Source of the DNA: JBHHXR01 sp046757205
Lineage (GTDB): Bacteria; Pseudomonadota; Alphaproteobacteria; Rhodobacterales; Rhodobacteraceae
Reading direction: 5' to 3'
DNA length: 7,765 nt
Assembly (NCBI GenBank): GCA_046757205.1
Contig: JBHHXR010000177.1
Location: 1-7,765, forward strand
How positions within the stretch are numbered: position 1 is the first letter of the stretch; each line of letters starts with the position of its first letter. The position numbers were made by a program, and so were the translations under genes. The notes beneath the pieces are model-generated. The model did not search any database. It was not told where the DNA came from and saw only the letters and a program-made list of their open reading frames with translations. This document shows, piece after piece, positions 1 to 5,716 of this stretch.

Positions 1-422
1 GAAGTCTTCACCTTCTTGGTGCGCTTCTCGAGGTCCGCGATGGCCTTTGAAACCGCAAGCTCGACGCCGCGGCGCAGATCCATCGGGTTCATGCCGGCGG
101 CAACCGCCTTGGCGCCTTCGCGCACGATAGACTGGGCCAGAACCGTCGCGGTGGTGGTGCCGTCGCCGGCGATGTCGTTGGTCTTGGAGGCCACTTCCTT
201 GACCATCTGGGCGCCCATGTTCTCGAACTTGTCCTCGAGCTCGATTTCCTTGGCGACCGTGACGCCGTCCTTGGTGATGCGCGGCGCACCGAAGGATTTG
301 TCGAGCACAACATTGCGGCCCTTCGGGCCGAGGGTCACCCTGACCGCGTCTGCAAGGATGTCTACACCCTTCATCATGCGGTTGCGGGCGTCCAGATCAA
401 ACTTGACGTCTTTTGCAGCCAT
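1..422 (-). CDS. groL: 60 kDa chaperonin GroEL, N-terminal part (truncated by window edge)
   Basis: Encodes the first 140 residues of the large chaperonin subunit, which with GroES forms the ATP-driven cytoplasmic folding chamber. The visible part is the equatorial domain start plus part of the next segment. It opens with MAAKDVKF, carries the nucleotide-binding TLGPKGRNV at about residues 30-38, and GDGTTTATVL at about 86-95. Asp87 matches the ATPase aspartate of E. coli GroEL. Identity to classical GroEL is near continuous, so the call is secure. The ATG at 422 has a GGAG-type ribosome binding site about 9 bases upstream. It lies 43 bases after the groES stop, so the two are almost certainly co-transcribed from the CIRCE-controlled promoter. 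The gene continues off the left edge, so the remaining roughly three quarters, and any second chaperonin copy, cannot be judged. Confidence 0.98.
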   Translation of the reverse strand, partial: MAAKDVKFDLDARNRMMKGVDILADAVRVTLGPKGRNVVLDKSFGAPRITKDGVTVAKEIELEDKFENMGAQMVKEVASKTNDIAGDGTTTATVLAQSIVREGAKAVAAGMNPMDLRRGVELAVSKAIADLEKRTKKVKT

Positions 423-465
423 TGTCTGCTACTCCGTTCGAATTGTTCGTGTTGGGCGGGACTGC

Positions 466-777
466 TCAGGCAGCCTTGGAAGCGGCGCTGTCGGTCAGAA
501 TGCCGAGTATGTCGCTCTCTTTCATGATCAGCAGGTCTTCGCCGTCGATCTTGATCTCGGTTCCGGACCATTTGCCGAACAGGATGCGATCGCCGGCCTT
601 GACGTCCATCGCGATCCGCTTGCCGTCATCGTCACGGGCGCCTTCGCCGACCGCGATGATTTCGCCCTCGGAGGGCTTTTCCTTGGCGGTGTCAGGAATG
701 ATCAGACCGCCGGGGGTCTTTTCGTCGCTTTCGATACGGCGAACCAGAACACGATCATGTAATGGTGTGAAGTTCAT
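466..777 (-). CDS. groS: 10 kDa co-chaperonin GroES
   Basis: A 103-residue co-chaperonin that caps the GroEL ring as a heptamer in the cytoplasm; the length fits the family (about 95-105). The N-terminal MNFTPLHDRVLVRR is typical. The mobile loop that docks onto GroEL is at about residues 17-32 and contains GGLIIP (23-28). The roof-loop and core motif GEIIAVGEG and the C-terminal KESDILGIL are also present. The reading frame is open for another 21 codons upstream to an ATG at 840, but the start at 777 gives the family N terminus and has a strong AGGAGG Shine-Dalgarno at 788-793. The longer version would also begin inside the CIRCE operator. It is the first gene of the groESL operon. The C terminus (SAASKAA) is slightly extended and low in complexity. 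Confidence 0.98.
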   Translation of the reverse strand: MNFTPLHDRVLVRRIESDEKTPGGLIIPDTAKEKPSEGEIIAVGEGARDDDGKRIAMDVKAGDRILFGKWSGTEIKIDGEDLLIMKESDILGILTDSAASKAA

Positions 778-826
778 GGAAGTCCTTCCTCCTGCAGTTT
801 GGCAGCTTCTGGTGGTTCTTACGATT

Positions 827-853
827 TTAGCACTCGCCACCAGAGAGTGCTAA
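827..853 (-). promoter_or_regulatory. CIRCE operator (HrcA binding site) of groESL
   Basis: A perfect 9-base inverted repeat, TTAGCACTC, nine bases, GAGTGCTAA. It matches the CIRCE consensus exactly in both arms and in the spacer length. It lies 50 bases upstream of the groES start and just downstream of the candidate promoter, so it would be at or just after the transcription start. In known systems the HrcA repressor binds here and releases on heat or chaperonin titration. The hrcA gene itself is not in this window. Confidence 0.97.
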
Positions 854-863
854 CAGCGGGCTA

Positions 864-890
864 GTTATGTTTCCCGGCAGCGTGTGTCAA
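864..890 (-). promoter_or_regulatory. Candidate groESL promoter
   Basis: On the minus strand a perfect TTGACA (-35) occupies 885-890. The best -10 match, CATAAC (864-869), sits after a short 15-base spacer; TAACTA (862-867) would give 17 bases but matches less well. The position is right: transcription would start around 852-858, at the edge of CIRCE. A T-rich tract on the minus strand (about 901-909) lies just upstream of the -35 and could act as an UP element. Whether the housekeeping sigma factor or a heat-shock sigma (RpoH) uses it cannot be decided by eye. Confidence 0.55.
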
Positions 891-911
891 CCGAATCCGA
901 AACAAAAAAGT

Positions 912-935
912 CCGGAAAAGGACAGAATTTTCCGG
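912..935. repeat. Perfect 8-base inverted repeat, terminator-like on the minus strand
   Basis: The arms CCGGAAAA (912-919) and TTTTCCGG (928-935) are perfectly complementary around an 8-base spacer. Read on the minus strand, the right-hand arm is followed two bases later by six T residues (909-904), as in an intrinsic terminator facing groES. It would stop antisense transcription coming from the HAD gene before it reaches the groESL promoter. Alternatively it is an operator for the HAD gene, whose start is 59 bases downstream. The stem is half A-T and fairly weak. Confidence 0.4.
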
Positions 936-993
936 TGCGCGGCGGGCATGGATATGCAACAAGGTCGGCGCGCCCGAAACACGGAATTACCAG

Positions 994-1866
994 TTGCCGC
1001 CGATCCTTTCGTCCTTTGCCGACGTTGCGCACGATTACGACGTGATGCTCTGCGACCTCTGGGGCTGCCTGCACGACGGCACGCGGGCATTGAAACCCGC
1101 CGTCGACGCCCTTGTGGCGTTCCGCAAATCCGGCGGCAGGGTCGTTCTGCTGACCAACGCGCCGCGCCCGAGCCGCGTGGTGCGCGCCCAGCTCGACAAG
1201 TTCGCCGTGCCGCGCGCCGCCTACGACGCCGTTGTCAGTTCCGGCGACGCCGCCCAGGCCGCCATGGCCGAGGGGCGGTTCGGACGGCGCGTGTTCCACC
1301 TCGGCCCGGCCAAGGACGAGGGATTTTTCTGGGACGACGCCGGCGCGCCGGTCGACGTGGAACGCGTCCCGCTGGAGGAGGCGGAGGCGATCGTCTGCAC
1401 CGGGCTGTTCGACGACCGGACCGAAACACCCGACGACTACGCCGATATTCTTCGCCGCGGCGTGGAGCGAAACCTGCCCCTTCTGTGCGCCAACCCGGAC
1501 ATTGTCGTCGATTACGGCGATGCCCGCCTGTATTGCGCCGGGGCAATAGCCCGCGCCTATACCGGGGCCGGCGGGCGAAGCCATTACTTCGGCAAGCCGC
1601 ACCGCCCGATCTACGATCTGTCGCGCGCGAGACTTGCGGAAGCCACCGGAGATGGCGCGGCGAAGCGGATCGTTTGCATCGGCGACGGGATCGAGACCGA
1701 TATAGCGGGCGCCAATTTCTGCGGCTTCGATTCCGTTTTTGTATCGGGCGGGATCGCCGCTGAGCAGACCGGCACTGTCAACGATTCGCCCAACCCTGCG
1801 AAATTGCTGGAATATCTCAAGGATTCCGGACAGCTTCCGACATATTCAATAGGATTCTTTCGCTAG
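994..1866 (+). CDS. TIGR01459-type HAD-superfamily class IIA hydrolase
   Basis: A 290-residue cytoplasmic phosphatase-like protein of the haloacid dehalogenase superfamily, with the arrangement of the class IIA (NagD-like) TIGR01459 group. Motif I is CDLWGCLHDG (nucleophile Asp21). Trp23 stands where most HADs have the second Asp, which as I recall is normal for this group. Motif II is LLTNAPRPS (Thr54), motif III has Lys201 in FGKPH, and motif IV is GDGIETD (230-236), binding Mg2+. The cap domain would lie between motifs II and III. The substrate is unknown; a phosphorylated sugar or nucleotide is only a guess from the family. The start is TTG at 994, because no in-frame ATG or GTG occurs upstream within the gap and the N terminus fits the family length. 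The ribosome site is weak (CGGA). It is divergent from groES and separated by 110 bases from the next gene. Confidence 0.9.
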   Translation: MPPILSSFADVAHDYDVMLCDLWGCLHDGTRALKPAVDALVAFRKSGGRVVLLTNAPRPSRVVRAQLDKFAVPRAAYDAVVSSGDAAQAAMAEGRFGRRVFHLGPAKDEGFFWDDAGAPVDVERVPLEEAEAIVCTGLFDDRTETPDDYADILRRGVERNLPLLCANPDIVVDYGDARLYCAGAIARAYTGAGGRSHYFGKPHRPIYDLSRARLAEATGDGAAKRIVCIGDGIETDIAGANFCGFDSVFVSGGIAAEQTGTVNDSPNPAKLLEYLKDSGQLPTYSIGFFR

Positions 1867-1976
1867 CGCGTGCAAGCCTGCGTCACTATGTGTCAAAAAT
1901 CCGGACAATTTCGTAATTTTGTTGCGCGGCTATTGCTTCGCCGTTATCCGTTTCGGAACGCAACGGGAGCAGGGCG

Positions 1977-2432
1977 ATGCTCGATATGCCCAAGCACAGC
2001 ATAACGGTCGGTACGATTTGCATCGAAGACCTGGAGATCGGCATGACGCGCTCACTGTCGAAGGTCATCGGCGACCGGGAGATCAGCCTGTTCGCCGATG
2101 TGTCGTCGGACAACAATCCCGTGCATCTCGACGACGACTACGCCCGCGACACCATTTTCGAGGGCCGGATCGCCCACGGCATGCTGACGGCGGCGCTGAT
2201 ATCGGCGGTGATCGGAGAACAGCTTCCGGGCCACGGATCGGTGTATCTGGGCCAGAACCTGCGCTTTCTGGCGCCGGTGCGGCCCGGCGATCTTGTCGAA
2301 GCCGTGGTGTCGGTCACAGAGATCGATCACAGCCGCCGCCGCGTCACCCTTGATTGCCGGTGCCGGGTGGGCGATACCGTCGTGCTGAAAGGCGACGCAC
2401 TGGTATTGGCGCCGAGCAACAAGTTTGACTGA
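1977..2432 (+). CDS. MaoC-like (R)-specific enoyl-CoA hydratase
   Basis: A 151-residue single hot-dog-fold protein of the MaoC/PhaJ family. These hydratases reversibly add water to trans-2-enoyl-CoA, giving (R)-3-hydroxyacyl-CoA. The hydratase-2 motif is present at about residues 39-52 (FADVSSDNNPVHLD), with catalytic candidates Asp45 and His50. The conserved GRIAHGML follows at about 63-70. Ser44 replaces the glycine usual before the catalytic Asp. Length is typical (140-160). The ATG at 1977 is preceded by GGGAG at a 7-base spacing; a second in-frame ATG three codons on is less well placed. It follows a 110-base gap and probably opens the unit that continues into ribF 30 bases later. Substrate range and a role in polyhydroxyalkanoate or fatty-acid metabolism cannot be told from the sequence. 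Confidence 0.92.
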   Translation: MLDMPKHSITVGTICIEDLEIGMTRSLSKVIGDREISLFADVSSDNNPVHLDDDYARDTIFEGRIAHGMLTAALISAVIGEQLPGHGSVYLGQNLRFLAPVRPGDLVEAVVSVTEIDHSRRRVTLDCRCRVGDTVVLKGDALVLAPSNKFD

Positions 2433-2462
2433 CAAGGCGCGGGCGCCGTCCGCGAGGGCGGA

Positions 2463-3407
2463 ATGAAGATTCACCGCACGTATCAAGGCCTGCCGGAGGA
2501 AGACCGAAACGCCGCCGTGGCGATGGGGAATTTCGACGGCGTCCATCTCGGCCACCAGTCGGTCCTGTCGGTTGCCCGCGCGGCGGCAGCCGAAAAGGAC
2601 TGTCCCTTCGGCGTCGTCACCTTCGAGCCGCATCCCAGGAGCTTTTTTGCGCCGGACGCGCCGCCGATCCGTCTGATGAACGCCGAAGCACGAGCGCATC
2701 GACTGGCCAAACTCGGCGTGGAGCAACTGTACGAACTCCCGTTCGACCGAAGCCTGGCCGAACTGAGCGCGGAAGAGTTCGTCGGCAAGGTTCTGAATGA
2801 CGGCCTGGGCGTGCGCCACGTCGTGATTGGCGCGGATTTCAAGTTCGGCAAGGGTCGGGCGGGCAACGCCGCCCTGCTGAGCGACCTCGGCCAGCGGTTC
2901 AATTTCGCGGTCACCCCGGTGCCGCTGGTTTCCGATGAAAAAGGCGACTTCTCGTCGAGCAAGATCCGCCTGGCGCTCAGCGAGGGAAAGCCTGAGGATG
3001 CGGCGCGAATCCTGGGTCACTGGCACCGGATCGAGGGCCGGGTGGAAGAAGGCGACCGGCGCGGGCGCGACCTCGGCTTCCCGACCGCCAATCTGTCGCT
3101 GGTCGGTCTGCACAGGCCGCGCCACGGCATCTACGCCGTTCTCGTGGACATACTCGAAGGCCCCCATGCGGGGAGCTACCGGGGATGCGCCTCGATCGGG
3201 GTGCGGCCGACCTTCGGCGAGAACAGCCCCAACCTGGAAGCCCATATCCTGGATTTCGACGCCGATATCTACGGCACTGACATATCCGTCGCGCTGGTGG
3301 CATTCCAGCGGCCGGAGCTGAAATTCGACAACGTCGCGGACCTCGTCGCGCGGATGCGGGAGGACGTTCTGGAATCCCGGGCGATACTGGCCGGGATCGA
3401 CCGATGA
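2463..3407 (+). CDS. ribF: Bifunctional riboflavin kinase / FAD synthetase
   Basis: A 314-residue cytoplasmic enzyme that phosphorylates riboflavin to FMN and then adenylylates FMN to FAD. The N-terminal nucleotidyltransferase domain (about 1-170) shows GNFDGVHLGHQ at 22-32, including the HxGH signature (His28, His31), then TFEPHP at 53-58 and SSSKIR at 164-169, the counterpart of the ISSTRIR motif. The C-terminal riboflavin kinase domain (about 180-310) shows GFPTAN at 205-210, SIGVRPTFG, and NLEAHILDF with the presumed catalytic Glu259. Both domains look complete and the length is typical (about 310). The ATG at 2463 has GAGGG four bases upstream. No FMN riboswitch could fit in the 30-base gap after the MaoC-like gene, so expression is probably read-through from upstream. 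Continuous synteny with the next two genes suggests one operon. Confidence 0.98.
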   Translation: MKIHRTYQGLPEEDRNAAVAMGNFDGVHLGHQSVLSVARAAAAEKDCPFGVVTFEPHPRSFFAPDAPPIRLMNAEARAHRLAKLGVEQLYELPFDRSLAELSAEEFVGKVLNDGLGVRHVVIGADFKFGKGRAGNAALLSDLGQRFNFAVTPVPLVSDEKGDFSSSKIRLALSEGKPEDAARILGHWHRIEGRVEEGDRRGRDLGFPTANLSLVGLHRPRHGIYAVLVDILEGPHAGSYRGCASIGVRPTFGENSPNLEAHILDFDADIYGTDISVALVAFQRPELKFDNVADLVARMREDVLESRAILAGIDR

Positions 3408-3461
3408 CGGAGCTATCACCTTGATCTGTCTTCCCACAGCCGCTCGGTGCGGAACACCGCC

Positions 3462-3929
3462 ATGAGCATCCAGACGCCGCCTGACATCCGGCCCCGTTTC
3501 TGGGAACGCATCCGCCTCGAGGACCTGACGTCGGCCGAGTGGGAGGCGCTGTGCGACTGCTGCGGCAAGTGTTGCCTGCTGAAACTCGAAGACGAGGATA
3601 CGGGCGAAGTGTCCTACACGTCGGTTGCCTGCCGCCTGCTGGATGACCAGACCTGCCGCTGCGGCAATTATCCGCTGCGCCGGCAACTGGTGAAAACCTG
3701 CATTGTGATGTCGCCCGAAACCCTGGCCGACAGCCTGGACTGGATGCCGGCCACCTGTGCCTACAGGCTGCGCGCCGGGGGCAAGCCGCTGGCCGGCTGG
3801 CATCCGCTGGTTTCCGGCGATCCCGAAAGCGTGCATCGTGCCGGGGTATCGGTCCGTCACCGGACGATCCCCGAGTACGATGTCGACGAAGACGACCTTG
3901 AACACTTCGTCATAGAGGAAATTCTGTGA
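3462..3929 (+). CDS. YcgN-family (UPF0260) cysteine-cluster protein
   Basis: A 155-residue protein of the YcgN/UPF0260 family, which carries a cysteine-rich domain annotated as a possible zinc- or iron-chelating cluster; the biochemical role is unknown. Ten cysteines are visible: 31, 33, 34, 37, 38 (in CDCCGKCC), 57, 65, 67, 80 and 99. Other family features are the ExW stretch before the cluster, NYPLR at 69-73, and LDWMPATCAYR. There is no signal peptide or membrane segment. I chose ATG 3462, which has CGGAA seven bases upstream and gives the family N terminus; an in-frame GTG at 3447 would add five residues with no ribosome site. It begins 54 bases after ribF, and its TGA stop overlaps the start of the threonine aldolase gene, so the pair is likely translationally coupled. 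Confidence 0.93.
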   Translation: MSIQTPPDIRPRFWERIRLEDLTSAEWEALCDCCGKCCLLKLEDEDTGEVSYTSVACRLLDDQTCRCGNYPLRRQLVKTCIVMSPETLADSLDWMPATCAYRLRAGGKPLAGWHPLVSGDPESVHRAGVSVRHRTIPEYDVDEDDLEHFVIEEIL

Positions 3930-4978
3930 TGCGGTTCGCGTCCGACAATTCCGGGCCCGCCGCGCCGGAAATCATCGAAGCCATAGGGCGCGCGAACCAA
4001 GGTTACGCGGCGTCGTACGGCGGGGATTCCCTTACCGCGCGCGTGCAGGAAAAGATCCGGGAAGTTTTCGAGGCCCCCGGGGCCGCCGTGCATCTGGTCG
4101 CCACCGGCACCGCGGCGAACGCGCTTGCGCTGGCCTGCCTTTGCCCGCCATGGGCCACCGTCTATTGCCACGATCATTCGCACGTGCAGGCGGACGAATG
4201 CGGTGCGCCGGAGTTCTATACCGGCGGCGCCAAACTGACGCCGCTGCCCGGACCGCACGGCAAGATCGCCCCTTCCGCCTTGCGCGAAGCGCTCGAGGGC
4301 AGTGCCTCGCTCGGTGTGCACAACGTGCAGAACGGGCCGCTATCCCTGACCAACACCACCGATTTGGGCGCCGTTTATTCGGTCGCCGAAGTCACGGAAC
4401 TGTGCGAGATGGCGAAGACGCACGGCGTCGGCGTCCATATGGACGGCGCCAGGTTCGCCAACGCCATCGTGCAGCAGGGATGCTCGCCCGCCGAGATGAC
4501 ATGGAAAGCCGGCGTCGACATCCTCTGTTTCGGAGGAACCAAGAACGGCCTGATGGACGTCGAGGCGGTCGTCCTGTTCGACCCCGGCCTGGCGTGGGAG
4601 TTCGAGCTGCGCCGCAAGCGCGGCGGGCATCTGCTGTCCAAGCACCGCTTCCTGGCCGCCCAGATGGATGCCTATCTGAACGACGGCCTTTGGCTGCGGC
4701 TCGCCGGGCAGGCGAACCGGATGGCCGCCCGGCTGGCGCGCGGCCTGGAGACGGCGCCGGGCGGGCGGCTGGAACACCCGGCGGACGCGAACATGGTTTT
4801 TGCCGGACTGCCCCGCGCCAGCCACGCGCGCGCCAGAGGCGCCGGCGCCGAGTATCATTTCTGGCCCGTCGACCAGAACCCGGAGGGAGCCGGCGAAGAG
4901 GTGCTGACGGCGCGCATGGTGTGCAACTGGGCCACGACGGAAGCCGAGGTGGACCGTTTTCTGGAACTGGTTTCCTGA
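3929..4978 (+). CDS. Low-specificity L-threonine aldolase (PLP-dependent)
   Basis: A 349-residue fold-type I PLP enzyme of the threonine aldolase / beta-eliminating lyase family. It splits L-threonine or L-allo-threonine into glycine and acetaldehyde, and often accepts other beta-hydroxy amino acids. The N-terminal MRFASDNSGPAAPE is typical. A histidine-rich stretch (His81, His83, His85) holds the residue that stacks on PLP. HMDGARFANA carries Asp172 and Arg175, and FGGTKNG carries the Schiff-base Lys205. The wording QNGPLSLTN resembles the Pseudomonas-type enzyme more than E. coli LtaE. Start: GTG 3926 and ATG 3929 are adjacent in frame; both have GAGGA (3915-3919) at a workable distance, and ATG is preferred. 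It overlaps the upstream stop by one base (four if GTG is used). Its end faces the next gene across 13 bases. Confidence 0.94.
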   Translation: MRFASDNSGPAAPEIIEAIGRANQGYAASYGGDSLTARVQEKIREVFEAPGAAVHLVATGTAANALALACLCPPWATVYCHDHSHVQADECGAPEFYTGGAKLTPLPGPHGKIAPSALREALEGSASLGVHNVQNGPLSLTNTTDLGAVYSVAEVTELCEMAKTHGVGVHMDGARFANAIVQQGCSPAEMTWKAGVDILCFGGTKNGLMDVEAVVLFDPGLAWEFELRRKRGGHLLSKHRFLAAQMDAYLNDGLWLRLAGQANRMAARLARGLETAPGGRLEHPADANMVFAGLPRASHARARGAGAEYHFWPVDQNPEGAGEEVLTARMVCNWATTEAEVDRFLELVS

Positions 4979-4991
4979 GGCCGCCCGCGGT

Positions 4992-5588
4992 TCAGTTCTC
5001 GCGCTCCAGTTCCGCCTCCAGATAATCGAGCCGGTCCTGCCCCCAGAACACCTGGTGATCGAGAATATAGGTGGGCGAGCCGAAGACGTTCCGGCCCAGT
5101 GCCTCGTTCGTGTTGCGCTCGTACACTTCCACCGCGCTCAGCATGTCGCGATCGGCCAGACCGGCGTCGAAGCCGTTCGCCTCCAGGCACTCTTTCACCA
5201 CATGGTCCTGTGCAATGTCCTTTTCCTCGGCCCAGCAGGCACGAAGAAAACTCTGCACAAGCCCGCCGACATCGCCGCCGCCATGCGCCTGGGCGGAAAT
5301 GATCGCCGTGGAGCTTGGCACCGGGTTGGTCGGCCAGTGCGCCGGATGCACGTTGATCGGCATGGCGTGCTTGCGCGCGATCCGCTGCAGTTCCTGCATC
5401 CGGTAAATCCGCCGCGATTCGTGGCGCTCGGGCACCGGCGGCGTGCCGGTTTCCCTGAAGACGCGGGAAATGTCGAACGGCCGGTAATCGATCCGGACGC
5501 CGTGCTTGCGGGCAATCTGTTCAAGCCGGTCGCCGGCCAGATACGTGAAGGGCGAAAGGGTGGAGAAAAAGTAGTCAATCTGGGTCAT
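4992..5588 (-). CDS. 2-hydroxychromene-2-carboxylate isomerase-like (DsbA/kappa-GST fold) protein
   Basis: A 198-residue thioredoxin-fold protein of the DSBA-like 2-hydroxychromene-2-carboxylate isomerase (kappa-class GST) family. Characterised members isomerise an intermediate of naphthalene breakdown using glutathione. The N terminus IDYFFSTLSPFTYLAG has the family SP motif (Ser12, Pro13) in place of a CxxC, so it is not a disulfide oxidase. The C-terminal FGSPTYILDHQVFWGQDRLD holds the cis-proline (Pro172) and the family hallmark FWGQDRLD. The frame is open for 25 more codons upstream, but the ATG at 5588 gives the family N terminus and has GGAG eight bases away. No aromatic-degradation genes are nearby, so the true substrate is open; many alphaproteobacteria carry such genes outside any catabolic cluster. 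It is divergent from prs. Confidence 0.9.
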   Translation of the reverse strand: MTQIDYFFSTLSPFTYLAGDRLEQIARKHGVRIDYRPFDISRVFRETGTPPVPERHESRRIYRMQELQRIARKHAMPINVHPAHWPTNPVPSSTAIISAQAHGGGDVGGLVQSFLRACWAEEKDIAQDHVVKECLEANGFDAGLADRDMLSAVEVYERNTNEALGRNVFGSPTYILDHQVFWGQDRLDYLEAELEREN

Positions 5589-5626
5589 TTTCCGCGCTCC
5601 AGCAAATATTCCACACGTTCCGGCAA

Positions 5627-5654
5627 AGTCGCGCCGGCGACTCTTTGCAAGAGT
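5627..5654. repeat. Two overlapping inverted repeats between the isomerase gene and prs
   Basis: The first palindrome is AGTCGC (5627-5632), four bases, GCGACT (5637-5642). The second is ACTCTT (5640-5645), three bases, AAGAGT (5649-5654). Both have perfect 6-base arms, and they share the ACT at 5640-5642, so in RNA the two hairpins would exclude each other. They lie in the 128-base divergent gap, 39-66 bases above the isomerase start and 63-90 bases above prs. They could be operator half-sites or a small alternative leader fold, or be due to chance. Confidence 0.35.
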
Positions 5655-5716
5655 GTATGGCAATGCTAAAGCCGCAGCCAGACGTATTCCCGTGCCGACG
5701 GAAGGAACAGACCGTG

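Noticed and set aside
16..762. Plus-strand open frame across groEL and groES
   Set aside because: Antisense shadow of two certain genes; the translation shows no family features.
867..1763. Arginine-rich 298-codon plus-strand frame overlapping the HAD gene
   Set aside because: Out-of-frame shadow of the HAD gene with the skewed composition expected of high-GC alternative frames.
1867..1976. Possible promoter for the MaoC-ribF run (TTGCGC at 1922 and TATCCG at 1945)
   Set aside because: Spacing is 17 bases but both hexamers match the consensus poorly, so I do not list it as a feature.
3404..3424. Six-codon ORF overlapping the ribF stop (ATGA overlap)
   Set aside because: Too short to support as a gene; such overlaps arise easily by chance, although a leader role before the YcgN gene cannot be excluded.
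2052..3905. A 617-codon open frame on the minus strand, antisense to the MaoC-like gene, ribF and the YcgN gene
   Set aside because: The plus-strand genes are unmistakable, the antisense product shows no recognisable motif, and long stop-free antisense frames are common in high-GC DNA.
4964..4998. GAACTG / CAGTTC arms spanning the two convergent stops as a bidirectional terminator
   Set aside because: Only six paired bases around a 23-base loop, no T run, and both arms lie within coding sequence or stop codons.
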